Part shown: piece after piece, positions 42,000 to 50,365 of the stretch
Numbering within the stretch: the stretch's first letter is position 1
How the letters are laid out: each line of letters opens with the position of its first letter
Notes under the pieces: generated by a model
The model's database searches: none
Told to the model about the DNA's origin: nothing
Seen by the model: only the letters and a program-made list of their open reading frames with translations
Position numbers and translations under genes: made by a program
Assembly: GCF_003046545.1 (NCBI RefSeq)
Contig: NZ_QAAA01000015.1
Location: 1 to 58,982 of the forward strand
Source of the DNA: Rhodovulum imhoffii
GTDB taxonomy: Bacteria; Pseudomonadota; Alphaproteobacteria; Rhodobacterales; Rhodobacteraceae
Direction: 5' to 3'
DNA length: 58,982 nt

Positions 42000-43275
42000 G
42001 GATCACCAGCCCCCGCTCGGCCCGCGTGATCGCGGTGTAGAGCCAGCGGTTCCTGTCGGCCGCCGAGCGACCGAAGCCATCGTCGAAGACGACCACGTTC
42101 TCCCATTGCAAGCCCTGCGCCTTGTGGCAGGTGATGGCGTAGCCCCAGCTGCTCTCGATGAGGCCGCGCTTGATCTGCCATTCCCGCCGCCCGCGCTCGG
42201 GGTTGTAGGCGATGTGGTCGGCATACTCGCCGCGCCAGAAGCTCTGCCGTCCAGCGATGGTCTCACCGTCCTCGGTCTCGACCATGGCGCTGAAGGCGAA
42301 GGCGTCGTCGGGATCCTGGCGCACGTCGCTCAGCGTCAGGAACATGCCGTTGATCAGCCCGAGATCGTGGCGGTTCTTCAGGCAGATGATCTTCTCGCCG
42401 TGGCCTGTCGGATAGTCGGCCTCGAACCCGGCCGCGCGCTTCATGGCGGTGTTGAGCCAGCGCCGCGTCGCGTTGGTGCCGCAGAGCACCTGTCCGCCGC
42501 GCAGCATCTGTGCCGGGCCGACATCAAAGCGCGACATCTTCCAGACGTGGTCGTCATGCGCGCCCATCGGGATCGGCGCGCCCTGCCGCGCGAGCGTGGC
42601 GAGCCGCAGGATGGCGCTGTCCTCGGCCTGCCGGTGCACCTCGGTCAGCATCACGTCCGGCGCGGCCTCGGTGAAGAAGCCGGCGCCCTTCACAGGCGGC
42701 AGCTGGCCCGGATCGCCCAGCACCAGGATGGGCTTGCCGAAGGCGAGAAGGTCGCGCCCAAGGTCCTCGCCCACCATCGACACCTCGTCGAGGACGAGGA
42801 GATCCGCGTCGCGCAGGATCGACTGCTCGTTGATCAGGAACTTCGGCTGGTGGATGTCCTCAAGCCGCATCTCGAGCTGGGCGATCCGGGTCATGGCGAA
42901 GTCGCGCTCGGCCGGCCCCATGCGGGGTAGCTCGCGCCGCAACTCGGCCAGGTCCTCGGTCACCCGCTCGATCTCTTCCGGCGTCGCCTCGGAGACGCGG
43001 TAGATCAGGCTGTGGATCGTCTGCGCGGGCGTGCCCTTGCGCGTCATGACGAGCGCGGCCTTGCCCGTGAAGGCGCCGAAGAGCACGCCGCCCGGGGCGC
43101 CGGGAGTCATCGGCGCCAGCTCCAGCGCCTCGATCGCCTGCGCGGTGGTCGTGGTCTTGCCGGTCCCGGCATAGCCGAACACGCGGAACACCTGCTGCTC
43201 GTGGCGGCGGGTCTCGTACCAGTCGCGGATCGCCGCGATGGTGCGGCTCTGCATGTCGGAAAGTGTGACGGTCAT
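41992..43275 (-). CDS. RecD/Dda-like ATP-dependent DNA helicase
   Basis: A 427-residue superfamily 1 helicase. Walker A FGYAGTGKTTTTAQAI (near residue 35), motif II LLVLDEVSMVGEDL, motif III ILVLGDPGQLPPVKG, and motifs V/VI GYAITCHKAQGLQWENVVVFD with LYTAITRAERGLVIL. This is the compact RecD-like/Dda form found in phage replication modules, probably acting at forks or in recombination. It starts by ATGA overlap with the nuclease gene. Confidence 0.92.
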   Translation of the reverse strand: MTVTLSDMQSRTIAAIRDWYETRRHEQQVFRVFGYAGTGKTTTTAQAIEALELAPMTPGAPGGVLFGAFTGKAALVMTRKGTPAQTIHSLIYRVSEATPEEIERVTEDLAELRRELPRMGPAERDFAMTRIAQLEMRLEDIHQPKFLINEQSILRDADLLVLDEVSMVGEDLGRDLLAFGKPILVLGDPGQLPPVKGAGFFTEAAPDVMLTEVHRQAEDSAILRLATLARQGAPIPMGAHDDHVWKMSRFDVGPAQMLRGGQVLCGTNATRRWLNTAMKRAAGFEADYPTGHGEKIICLKNRHDLGLINGMFLTLSDVRQDPDDAFAFSAMVETEDGETIAGRQSFWRGEYADHIAYNPERGRREWQIKRGLIESSWGYAITCHKAQGLQWENVVVFDDGFGRSAADRNRWLYTAITRAERGLVILA

Positions 43276-44099
43276 GCTGTGGCCTCCGGCCGTTCGCCGC
43301 TGAAACGCTCCACCGGAGCGTTTCCTAGACGCGGCTCACCCCAGCAACGCGCCGAGAACGGGCAGAACCGGCAGAGATAGAAGTCGGGGCGCGTGGCGAT
43401 CCGCGGCAGCAGCTCGCCCGCATCCGCGGCGCGCAGCACAGCGACCGCCTTGTCGGAGAGTTCCTGCGCGGTCGCGGGCTCGAAGTGGACGTGCTCTTGG
43501 TAGAGTTCGCAGCTGTCCTTGTTCAGCGCGGTGAAGAGCGCCGAACCGAGGCCCATGTAGGCCATGTAGATCTGCATCTGCCCGAAATAGACGGGCTTTG
43601 AGAGCCGGACGCCCTTCTTCGCGGTGTCCGACCAGGATGACGCCTTCAGCGCCTTGTGCTCCCAGAGAACCGGCCAGGCGATGCCCACCTCCGGGCCGGC
43701 GACGATGACGCCGTCGACATGGCCGCGGATCCGGCCGCCCGCAGTCTCGAAGCCGAACTGGCCGCCCTCGCGGGTCTGGGTGCGCAGGTCGAACCCGGCC
43801 AGCCGCAGCCAGCGGATGGAGAGATCCTCGAAGACATGGCCGGCGGCGAAGATGCGCAGACTGCGCCCCTCGATCTCCTTGCCGGGATCGGGCGGCGTAT
43901 GGGTCACTTCATAGACGAGGCGGCGCGCGCAGGGCTCGCCGATCCGGCTGGCGCCGAGATAGTCACGGGGCCGCTGGCCAGCGCGCTCGGCCACGAGCGC
44001 GTCATCGAGCAGCGTATTGATCCGGGCGCCGAGCGGCGGCGGGGCATCCGCGGCGCGGCCGTAGACGAAGCCTGAGCGGTGGTTGAGATCGACCAGCAT
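43272..44099 (-). CDS. PD-(D/E)XK nuclease, Cas4/RecB-like
   Basis: A 275-residue exonuclease of the RecB/Cas4-like group. HVFEDLSIRWLRLAGFD gives the first conserved acidic helix, GRIRGHVDGVIV the Asp, and VLWEHKALKASSW the E-x-K. Four cysteines (GEPCARRLVYE near the N-terminus and LCRFCPFSARCWG near the C-terminus) fit an Fe-S cluster. With the neighbouring Sak4-like ATPase and ssDNA-binding protein it forms a phage recombination set. The ATG at 44099 was chosen because the conserved region begins just after it. The frame continues upstream as antisense shadow. Confidence 0.85.
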   Translation of the reverse strand: MLVDLNHRSGFVYGRAADAPPPLGARINTLLDDALVAERAGQRPRDYLGASRIGEPCARRLVYEVTHTPPDPGKEIEGRSLRIFAAGHVFEDLSIRWLRLAGFDLRTQTREGGQFGFETAGGRIRGHVDGVIVAGPEVGIAWPVLWEHKALKASSWSDTAKKGVRLSKPVYFGQMQIYMAYMGLGSALFTALNKDSCELYQEHVHFEPATAQELSDKAVAVLRAADAGELLPRIATRPDFYLCRFCPFSARCWGEPRLGNAPVERFSGERPEATA

Positions 44100-44110
44100 C
44101 CGCGCCCCCC

Positions 44111-44452
44111 TCAGAACGGCACGTCGCCGGCGTCGGACTGGCGCTGCATCGACGCCTGAAATCCGTCGACGCAGGCCTCGATCAGGCGGTCGATGTCCTC
44201 GGCCGGCCGGTCGAAGAAGGGCTCCATCAGCCCCATCTCCGTCAGCGCCTCGGCCAGCTCGCGGCGCGCGTCGCGGATCGCGCGGGTTTCCATGTCGGTC
44301 TTGTCGATCATGCCGTGGTTCCTCTTGGCGTTGGCCGAACCCGCCGTGAGGCAGGCCATGGAGCAGAAGCGGTGATGGGGGTGGCGGTCCCAGCGCAGGC
44401 CGTGGCAGTAGCCGAAGCCCCGGGCCTCCCGGCCGCAGAGCGCGCAAGGCAC
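44111..44452 (-). CDS. Small zinc-finger protein, DUF6511-like
   Basis: A 113-residue protein with a treble-clef-like cysteine set (PCALCGREARGFGYCHGLRW and RFCSMACLTAG), followed by a helical part (METRAIRDARRELAEALTEM, IDRLIEACVDGFQASMQRQ). It matches the DUF6511 type next to phage recombination genes. No ATG is available at the right place. I took GTG at 44452. A CTG at 44479, overlapping the upstream stop as CTGA, is the alternative. The function is unknown; binding to nucleic acid is plausible. Confidence 0.65.
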   Translation of the reverse strand: MPCALCGREARGFGYCHGLRWDRHPHHRFCSMACLTAGSANAKRNHGMIDKTDMETRAIRDARRELAEALTEMGLMEPFFDRPAEDIDRLIEACVDGFQASMQRQSDAGDVPF

Positions 44453-44475
44453 GCGGCGGCAGAGTTCGGCCCGGG

Positions 44476-44709
44476 TCAGCCCATGAGCAGGAGGTCGAGC
44501 GCGCTTCGCTCCTCCTCGTCGGGCGCGGCGGTTCGGCGCTCGGAGGCCAGCACAATGAAGCGGCTGATGGCGTTCGAGGCCATGCATTCCAGGTCGCGCC
44601 GGGTGAGGCTCGCGATGGGGCGGTCGAGCCGCCCCCGCGCCTCGAGCCAGCGCCCCATCGCAAGGGCCGCCTCCGTGGTGACATGCGCCTGCCATTCGTC
44701 CGGGCTCAC
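44476..44709 (-). CDS. Small phage protein of unknown function
   Basis: A 77-residue helical protein (VSPDEWQAHVTTEAALAMGR, RRDLECMASNAISRFIVLAS) that begins with a GTG overlapping the stop of the ssDNA-binding gene as GTGA. It ends just before the DUF6511-like gene. Only its place in the recombination operon hints at a role. The longer upstream frame is a shadow of the ssDNA-binding protein tail. Confidence 0.65.
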   Translation of the reverse strand: MSPDEWQAHVTTEAALAMGRWLEARGRLDRPIASLTRRDLECMASNAISRFIVLASERRTAAPDEEERSALDLLLMG

Positions 44710-45443
44710 GGGTTCAGCCAGGCCGGGCCGCCCGCAGCCTTCGGCGCGGCGGGCTCGGGCGCAGGTTGGGCGGCAGGCTGGGAGGCCGGCGACGACCACG
44801 CGGGCGCGGCCGGGGCCGCGGCGGGCTGCGACTGGCCCCAGGCGGGGGTTGCGGGCTGCGCGGGCGCGGCGGCCGGCCGGGGCTTGTTCGAGGGCTGCGC
44901 CGGCACCGTCTCGCCGGCCATCACCTTCTGCCACTCGGGCGCGGTGGGCAGCACGACATGGTCGAGCTTGTTGGCGTCCTTGTAGGCGGGGTTGCGGTTC
45001 GGCTCGATCTGGATCTTCGCGACGAAGGTGATCCCGTCGAGATCGGCGAGCCCGCGCAGGACGCGCTTGGCCTTGGCCGCCTCGCTCATGTCCTCCGGGT
45101 TCAGGCCGAGCGCGCTGTCGATCATGGCCCGGAACTGGCTCTTGGAGATCTTCCAGCCGATCGACTGGCCCTGCTCGTCGAGCTTGCCGCCCTGCACGGT
45201 GAAGTTCTGCCAGAACTTGCGCCGGGCATGCGGTCCTTCGGCCACCGTGAACTCGGCGTCGAGCATCAGCACGTCGCTGCCGGGCTGGTTCGAGGGCTTC
45301 AGGAGGCCGCAGTCCACCTCGCTCGCCCCGTCCGTGCCGCCCTTGCGGATGGACATCGTCACCTTGGCGAAGGTGCCGTCGGGGATCAGGTCGCCGGACT
45401 GCTGCGGCGCCACGTCGTTCATGTCGAAGGTCATCTCGTTCAT
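44706..45443 (-). CDS. Phage single-strand DNA-binding/annealing-type protein (DUF669-like)
   Basis: A 245-residue protein with a beta-rich N-terminal domain (DLIPDGTFAKVTMSIRKGG, DVLMLDAEFTVAEGPHARRK, FWQNFTVQGG) and a central helical part (ISKSQFRAMIDSALGLNPED). A long Pro/Ala/Gln-rich C-terminal tail ends GGPAWLNP. The layout is that of phage ssDNA-binding proteins with a flexible tail. It is encoded directly after the Sak4-like ATPase by ATGA overlap, a pairing known from Sak4/SSB recombination modules. The Ala/Pro tail replaces the usual acidic tip. Confidence 0.72.
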   Translation of the reverse strand: MNEMTFDMNDVAPQQSGDLIPDGTFAKVTMSIRKGGTDGASEVDCGLLKPSNQPGSDVLMLDAEFTVAEGPHARRKFWQNFTVQGGKLDEQGQSIGWKISKSQFRAMIDSALGLNPEDMSEAAKAKRVLRGLADLDGITFVAKIQIEPNRNPAYKDANKLDHVVLPTAPEWQKVMAGETVPAQPSNKPRPAAAPAQPATPAWGQSQPAAAPAAPAWSSPASQPAAQPAPEPAAPKAAGGPAWLNP

Positions 45444-46288
45444 CCTTTCGATGCGTGGTTGATCTTGGAGAGGAGCGCGCCGAGATCGGCCGGCTCGGTC
45501 AGGTCGAGGCGTCCCGAGCGGTCCTTCGCGGGCAGGCCCCACGGGTTGCCGGAGCGGCAGACGAGGCGACGCGTCTCGCCCTTCTCGGGGTCGTGCCGCC
45601 AGGCGGTGGCGCCATCGGGGCCGGTCTCGGGGCTGAAGAGGCCGAGGGTCATCACCTGGTCGACGATGCCGGGCAGCTCGCGCGCGGCCTTCCCGCCCTC
45701 CATCTGCGGCTGCCAGATCGTCCGGTTCATCTCGTCGGTGATCCGCTCGAGAATGCCGACGAAGATCACGGTGCGGCCGGGCGCGTGCTGGAGGTGCTTG
45801 AGGAGCCCGATCACCTCGCGAGCGAGCAGCCCGTAGGCGCCGCGCGTGTCCGGCTTGCCCGTGCGCTCCGACATCGCTTCGGGCCGGGTCTTGGCCCAGG
45901 CCATTGCCTGGCGCGTGAGGTCGGTGATGCTGTCGACGAACACGATGCGCTTGGCGTCGAGCCGTGCAGCGAGTTCCGGGTGCTGTCCGCGGAGATGCGC
46001 ATGGTGCGCCTCCGAGAAATGCTCGTCGGGCTGGGCCGCGGGGTTTGCGCCGCCGATCAGACAGGCGATGTCCACAGCGTCGGCGAAGCGGCGGATCGGC
46101 AGGCTGTCGCCGCGCCAGTCCTGCACCGACTTCAGCCCGGCTTCGAGATCGAGGCAGACGGTCTCCTCGGCCGGCAGCGTCTTCAGCAGCGTGGTCTTGC
46201 CGGCGCCGCTCGGACCGAACAGCGCCATAGTGGTCTTGCCCTGCGCCTCGCGCAGCCGCTCGTCGGCGGTGACGATCCGGAGGCTCAT
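45440..46288 (-). CDS. Sak4/RecA-like AAA ATPase
   Basis: A 282-residue RecA-fold ATPase: Walker A ALFGPSGAGKTTLLKTL, ETVCLDLEAGLKSVQDW, and Walker B RIVFVDSITDLTRQAM. A later segment, TVIFVGILERITDEMNR, fits the phage nucleotide-binding (AAA_24, Sak4-type) group. Such proteins promote single-strand annealing with their SSB partner, here the next gene. ATG at 46288, overlapping the upstream stop by 4 bp. Confidence 0.85.
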   Translation of the reverse strand: MSLRIVTADERLREAQGKTTMALFGPSGAGKTTLLKTLPAEETVCLDLEAGLKSVQDWRGDSLPIRRFADAVDIACLIGGANPAAQPDEHFSEAHHAHLRGQHPELAARLDAKRIVFVDSITDLTRQAMAWAKTRPEAMSERTGKPDTRGAYGLLAREVIGLLKHLQHAPGRTVIFVGILERITDEMNRTIWQPQMEGGKAARELPGIVDQVMTLGLFSPETGPDGATAWRHDPEKGETRRLVCRSGNPWGLPAKDRSGRLDLTEPADLGALLSKINHASKG

Positions 46289-46821
46289 GCCGCGCCTCCC
46301 TGCGGCAGAAGCTCGACCTTCAGCGCGCCGGTGCGCACGGTCCGGGCGGGCTCGAACACCGCCCGGATGTTGTCGGGCCAGGCGGCGTATTTGCGCTCGG
46401 GCACCTTGATGGCGATGTCGACATACTGGGCGGGGTCGTCGCCCGAGGCCCGGATGCGCTCGACGATTTCGCTGAGCCGGTCCTGGTCCCAATCCACCCG
46501 TTTCGGCAGATCGGCCACCACGGTGAAATCGCCGTCGTCGAAGCGGACGGTGCCGGTGTCCTTGGCGCGGACCTGCCGTTCTTCGGCGGCGCGGGTGGCG
46601 TATCGGACGGTCAGCGCGGCATCGAGCCGGGCTTTCGCCGCCCTGGCGCGCATTAGCGCCTCCTCGGTCTCGCGCTGCAGGATGGCGAGCAGTTCGACGG
46701 GAAACTGCGCGAGTTCGGCGTCGGGGATGCCCGGCAGGTCTTCGGGCGTGGGGCTGTTGTTCGGCCAGGGCATGAACGGGTCTCCGTGATCGGCGAATGG
46801 GGTCTGGATGTGGGAGGTCAC
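46285..46821 (-). CDS. Phage protein of unknown function in the recombination operon
   Basis: A 178-residue protein starting with GTG (GTGA overlap with the previous stop). It contains LPGIPDAELAQFPVELLAIL, a long helix (ETEEALMRARAAKARLDAAL), then a beta-rich half (GTVRFDDGDFTVVADLPKRV, YVDIAIKVPERKYAAWPDNI). The type recurs in Rhodobacter phages upstream of the Sak4-like ATPase. Possibly a DNA-binding accessory protein, but no motif proves it. Confidence 0.68.
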   Translation of the reverse strand: MTSHIQTPFADHGDPFMPWPNNSPTPEDLPGIPDAELAQFPVELLAILQRETEEALMRARAAKARLDAALTVRYATRAAEERQVRAKDTGTVRFDDGDFTVVADLPKRVDWDQDRLSEIVERIRASGDDPAQYVDIAIKVPERKYAAWPDNIRAVFEPARTVRTGALKVELLPQGGAA

Positions 46822-47168
46822 GCCGCCTGCTCCTCGAGCAGCCGCGCCGACAGCGAAGCGGCGGCATGCTTGGGCTTCGGGCGCGCGACGGCGATGTAGG
46901 CGAAGCGGTCGGGGCCCACGCGCTCCTGCACGAGGTGGACGAGGCCCTGCTCGGCGGCCCAGAAGGCGCGCGATCCGAGCCGCGACAGTTCCTCCCGCTC
47001 GCGGTCCGCGAGGCGGCCGAGCATCGGGAAGATGTCGAGCACGAGGAAACCGCGATGGTATTCGAGCCGGTCGCCGGGCGCGGCCTGCGCCACCCACGCG
47101 CAGAACTCGATCTCGCTCAGCGGGCGGCTGGCGCGGACGGTGATGAAGGGGGTGTTGCCCATGAACAT
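46818..47168 (-). CDS. Phage protein of unknown function
   Basis: A 116-residue protein starting MFMGNTPFITVRASRPLSEI (or two codons later). It has a compact alpha/beta middle (EFCAWVAQAAPGDRLEYHRG, FLVLDIFPMLGRLADREREE) and VHLVQERVGPDRFAYIAVAR near the C-terminus. GGAG lies 8 bases upstream. It is the first gene of the recombination/replication operon downstream of the sigma-like regulator. I recognise it as recurrent in related prophages without a known function. Confidence 0.7.
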   Translation of the reverse strand: MFMGNTPFITVRASRPLSEIEFCAWVAQAAPGDRLEYHRGFLVLDIFPMLGRLADREREELSRLGSRAFWAAEQGLVHLVQERVGPDRFAYIAVARPKPKHAAASLSARLLEEQAA

Positions 47169-47190
47169 GATCTCCTCCTTTCGCCTCTAC

Positions 47191-47784
47191 TCACGCCGCA
47201 GCGAGATCGTCCCAGGAGGGACCGAGCCCGTAGGCGGTAAGGACGTGACGGAGATCGGCGAGGCGCCGGTAGAGCGCCGAGCGGCTGCCGAAGCCCTCGG
47301 AGGCCAGCGCCGTCACGGACCGATGGGCGAGCGCGCAGCAGAACCGGCGGTCGGCCTCGGGCAACCGCGCCAGTGCGGACTGCACAGCCTCGCGGGTCTG
47401 GATGTCCGCCTGCGGATCGCGGTCCTGGCCGTGCCAGGCGGTCAGCCCATCCGATTCCGCCAAGATGCAGCCCAGCGGTTCGACCGAGCCGGCGATAGGC
47501 GCGTCGAGGGAAAGCATCGTGCCGCCCTGCGCTCGGCGCTGCCGGTGGTGCCGGATCGCGAGGCGCGAGCACTGGTTGCGCAGCACGATGTTGGCGAAGG
47601 CGCCGATGGCGCCGCGGCGCTTGTCGAAGCCCGGCAGCCGACAGATCAGATCGATCAGGAGGTCCTGGCGGAGATCATCGAGGTCGGCGGCAGGGAGCGC
47701 CAGCTTACGGTGCAGACGCCGCGCCGCAACGTCTGTCTCGTCGATCAGCGTGGCAAGGTCGGAGGGGGAAATCGGTGGGTGCAT
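47191..47784 (-). CDS. Sigma-70-like regulator
   Basis: A 197-residue protein with the two-domain layout of ECF-type sigma factors. A region 2-like helix set carries DLDDLRQDLLIDLICRLPGF and KRRGAIGAFANIVLRNQCSR. A linker follows, then a region 4-like part (REAVQSALARLPEADRRFCC, SVTALASEGFGSRSALYRRL). It may direct RNA polymerase to phage promoters of the minus-strand operons or act as an anti-repressor. It precedes the recombination operon on the same strand. Confidence 0.75.
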   Translation of the reverse strand: MHPPISPSDLATLIDETDVAARRLHRKLALPAADLDDLRQDLLIDLICRLPGFDKRRGAIGAFANIVLRNQCSRLAIRHHRQRRAQGGTMLSLDAPIAGSVEPLGCILAESDGLTAWHGQDRDPQADIQTREAVQSALARLPEADRRFCCALAHRSVTALASEGFGSRSALYRRLADLRHVLTAYGLGPSWDDLAAA

Positions 47785-47862
47785 GTCGTTCGATCCTGGT
47801 CGTTTCCGTTCACGACCCGACCGTGCAACATGCTGAAATCGTTTATCTCTCGGACTTCTCCT

Positions 47863-47884
47863 GAAAACCTCCCGAAAACCTCCC
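47863..47884. repeat. Tandem 11-bp repeat upstream of the sigma-like gene
   Basis: GAAAACCTCCC twice in direct tandem (47863-47873, 47874-47884), in the 117-bp gap between the winged-helix gene and the sigma-like gene. On the transcribed strand it reads GGGAGGTTTTC twice and may be a regulator-binding site. Confidence 0.6.
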
Positions 47885-47901
47885 GGCGCCGGAGAAAGGG
47901 T

Positions 47902-48897
47902 CTACGCTATGAACGCGATCTCGGACGGCGAGAGGGTGAGACGAGCGCCGACCTTGGACTTCCGCTCGATGAACCCGTTGTCCGGAACCGCAGTCAGACG
48001 CGTGTTCCTCCGGAAGGCATCGCGTAGCCTGTTCATGCAGCGGTCGACCTGTTCGGGATTGCTCTCCCGTCCCGTGCTGGCCTGCAGCGTGGCCGAGAGA
48101 CTGTCCTTCGGCACCCAGCCGCCGGCAGCCACGGCCTCCTCCGCGAGCATTACGAACGCGTCGAAGTCCCGCGGCTCGACGCCGAGTTCGATGCCTTCGA
48201 AGATCACACGGCGACCGATACGGTCGATCTGGAGGCGTGCATCCGACGCTTGCGATCCCGTAGGCACACGGATCCGGCCGAGATCGAGCGCGAAGGGAAG
48301 ATCTGGATCGTCGCGGAGCAGGTCCTCGGCACGGGCCACCGTCATGCGCAGAGCCTCGAGCTGACGGGCTACTGCCGTGGGCAGATCGCAACTGCCGAGA
48401 CTGATGAGGGCGACGGGGGATTCGCCGTCGATGGCGCCGCGCACGTGATCAACGATCTCCTGTGCGGCGTCCTCGCGCAACCGCCGCACGAGGCAGATCT
48501 CTGCAGCGCGACCGTGGCCCTCATGCCTGCCGAGCCGCCAGACCCGGGCCGAGAGCGCCGCTGGGCCGGGCCCGCCCAGCCCCGACTGCTCGCGGATCGC
48601 ACGGCAGAGCGCGGCGATGTCGATGTCGAAGGTCTGGACATCCAGCGCATCTTCGTAGCGTTCGCACTCGCTGGTTTCCGGATCGACGACGACCAGCCCA
48701 TCATCGACGACATGGAAGACCACAGCGCCGTCGTCGCGCAGGTCCTCCCGCTCCACGAGGATCCCGCGGTTGCGAAGCGAGCGGACGATACCGGGCTCGT
48801 AGTGCTTCAGGTCGGCAGCGCCGACGGCGCGGATCGGATGACGATCACTCTGCCGCAGCAGCAGCCTGACCAGTTCTGCGGCGTTTGCGAATGTCAT
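47902..48897 (-). CDS. Unknown 331-residue protein with winged-helix-like C-terminus
   Basis: No family recognised. The N-terminal part looks like a winged helix (NAAELVRLLLRQSDRHPIRA, PGIVRSLRNRGILVERED). The middle is alpha/beta (VALISLGSCDLPTAVARQLE). The C-terminal 110 residues (GRRVIFEGIELGVEPRDFDA, FVMLAEEAVAAGGWVPKDSL, NRLRDAFRRN) resemble an OmpR-type DNA-binding domain. It overlaps the 412-residue gene upstream by 53 bases and is clearly its partner. Possibly the regulator or sensor half of a two-gene phage module. Confidence 0.7.
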   Translation of the reverse strand: MTFANAAELVRLLLRQSDRHPIRAVGAADLKHYEPGIVRSLRNRGILVEREDLRDDGAVVFHVVDDGLVVVDPETSECERYEDALDVQTFDIDIAALCRAIREQSGLGGPGPAALSARVWRLGRHEGHGRAAEICLVRRLREDAAQEIVDHVRGAIDGESPVALISLGSCDLPTAVARQLEALRMTVARAEDLLRDDPDLPFALDLGRIRVPTGSQASDARLQIDRIGRRVIFEGIELGVEPRDFDAFVMLAEEAVAAGGWVPKDSLSATLQASTGRESNPEQVDRCMNRLRDAFRRNTRLTAVPDNGFIERKSKVGARLTLSPSEIAFIA

Positions 48898-50083
48898 TGT
48901 CTTCCAGCATCTCGAGAATGAGCCGTTCGTGGGAATGGTCGCGCATGCTGACGGTGCGCGGCGGCCGGATGGTGACAGGAACCACCACCTCCGCGTCGTC
49001 CATCTCGATGGTCACATCGACCTTGGCATGCACAATCCGCAGGTCGGCAATGTCGAGGTCCGACGCGACGTCCTTCAAACGCTTGAGGGCATTCTGGGAA
49101 TCGCCAAGCGTGAGGAACCATGGCGAGCGGCGCAAACGCCCCGTCGTCGTGATTTGGGCCTCGTCGACGCGCACCTCACGCAAGGCGACATGCGTGATAT
49201 CTCCATCGGGGTCGAAGTGGAACCTGAACGCGGCGCCCAACTTCTGCAGCGGCTCGAGCGTGTAGAGCTGCTCCTTCGCCGACGCCTCGAAAATGTCCTT
49301 GTCTCCCAGGACATGCTCTCCGAACAACTTGACCAGCTTCTTGGCATCGGCGGCCGATTTCGAGCCGACGGCGATGGAGCCCTGCCGGGGATCATACTCG
49401 ATGGTCGACTGGACGATTTCGCGGAACTTCAGCGTGTCCTCGATTCCCTCCTGGTCGACGTTCTTCGTCTCCGGTTTGGAGCCGTGCAGGATCAGGACGC
49501 GCAGCAGATCCTCCTCCTCGAACCACCGCACGTCGCAATAGTGGCCGTTGTAGCGGCTCGCGAAATGCCGCCGCACGGCCTCGGTGAAGTCGCTCTGAAC
49601 ACCGGCCTCGTGATGGCGCGGCTCGACATCCTCGCGGTCGGCATCGCGCTCGAGCTTGGAGGAATGTGCGAGGAATGCCGCGGCACTGAGCGCCCGATCG
49701 AAGATCGCCCCGTGATCAAGCCATGTAACCAGCGCAATGAAGCGAGGGGTGAACCGCAAATCGTCGTCGCCGCCTTCGACACGATGGGGCGCCAGAACGT
49801 CGACCCCGGCCTCCGTGGCGATCTCCAGGATGATCCGGGCGCCGGCATCGGTCGACAAGGTGGAAATGTTGTAGAGGGCGAACTGCAGCTTGGCCGGAAA
49901 CCGCGTGTCTGCCCTCGCGAAGAGGTTGAAGATCGCCTCGCGGCGTTTCTTGTCATCGTCGGGAAGCTCATTCCAATCGAATTCGATCTGCCCGAAATAG
50001 GGGCTCAGCAGTCGGTGGAGCAATTCGATATCCACGGTTCTCGAAAAAGCACGATCGACGAAATTTCTGATCCTCTTCGGCAT
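48845..50083 (-). CDS. Unknown 412-residue protein, partner of the winged-helix protein
   Basis: No family recognised. It starts MPKRIRNFVDRAFSRTVDIE, has a helical N-terminal region (HRLLSPYFGQIEFDWNELPD), then an alpha/beta central part (HYCDVRWFEEEDLLRVLILH, IEYDPRQGSIAVGSKSAADA, KKLVKLFGEHVLG). The C-terminal part is beta-rich (DVTIEMDDAEVVVPVTIRPP) and precedes an Ala tail. AGGAG lies 7 bases upstream of the 50083 ATG. It and the next gene are conserved-looking and long for phage accessory genes. A defence or lysogeny-control role is possible. Confidence 0.7.
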   Translation of the reverse strand: MPKRIRNFVDRAFSRTVDIELLHRLLSPYFGQIEFDWNELPDDDKKRREAIFNLFARADTRFPAKLQFALYNISTLSTDAGARIILEIATEAGVDVLAPHRVEGGDDDLRFTPRFIALVTWLDHGAIFDRALSAAAFLAHSSKLERDADREDVEPRHHEAGVQSDFTEAVRRHFASRYNGHYCDVRWFEEEDLLRVLILHGSKPETKNVDQEGIEDTLKFREIVQSTIEYDPRQGSIAVGSKSAADAKKLVKLFGEHVLGDKDIFEASAKEQLYTLEPLQKLGAAFRFHFDPDGDITHVALREVRVDEAQITTTGRLRRSPWFLTLGDSQNALKRLKDVASDLDIADLRIVHAKVDVTIEMDDAEVVVPVTIRPPRTVSMRDHSHERLILEMLEDNDIRKRRRTGQAAAAAE

Positions 50084-50084
50084 A

Positions 50085-50285
50085 TTATCTCCTCTTGGTC
50101 CTGAAGGTCCTGCGGACGGGCGGAAGCCCGAACGCCTTCCGGCGATCCGCTTCATCTTGCGCGATGCGATGCGCTGCCGAAATTGGCCGAAGCGATACTA
50201 CCGAGTCACCGCGCGAGCGCGATCTGTGTTCCGATAATGTTCTACCCGACGGGACAACCGAGAGTCGAGTCCATGGCGCCTCCAC
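50085..50285 (-). CDS. Possible small basic protein upstream of the two-gene module
   Basis: A frame of up to 66 residues ending AFGLPPVRRTFRTKRR, whose stop lies one base before the ATG of the 412-residue gene (TAA-T-ATG). The last 35 residues (AAHRIAQDEADRRKAFG) look like real protein. The N-terminal part does not, so the true start may be internal. Such tight coupling suggests translation, but the evidence is thin. Confidence 0.35.
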   Translation of the reverse strand: MEAPWTRLSVVPSGRTLSEHRSRSRGDSVVSLRPISAAHRIAQDEADRRKAFGLPPVRRTFRTKRR

Positions 50286-50365
50286 CCGTGCCTGTCCCGG
50301 CCACGTGGGACGGTTCGCGAATGCGGTGAGTAGGAGAAGGGCGAGACCTCACGGACCCGCCCTTC

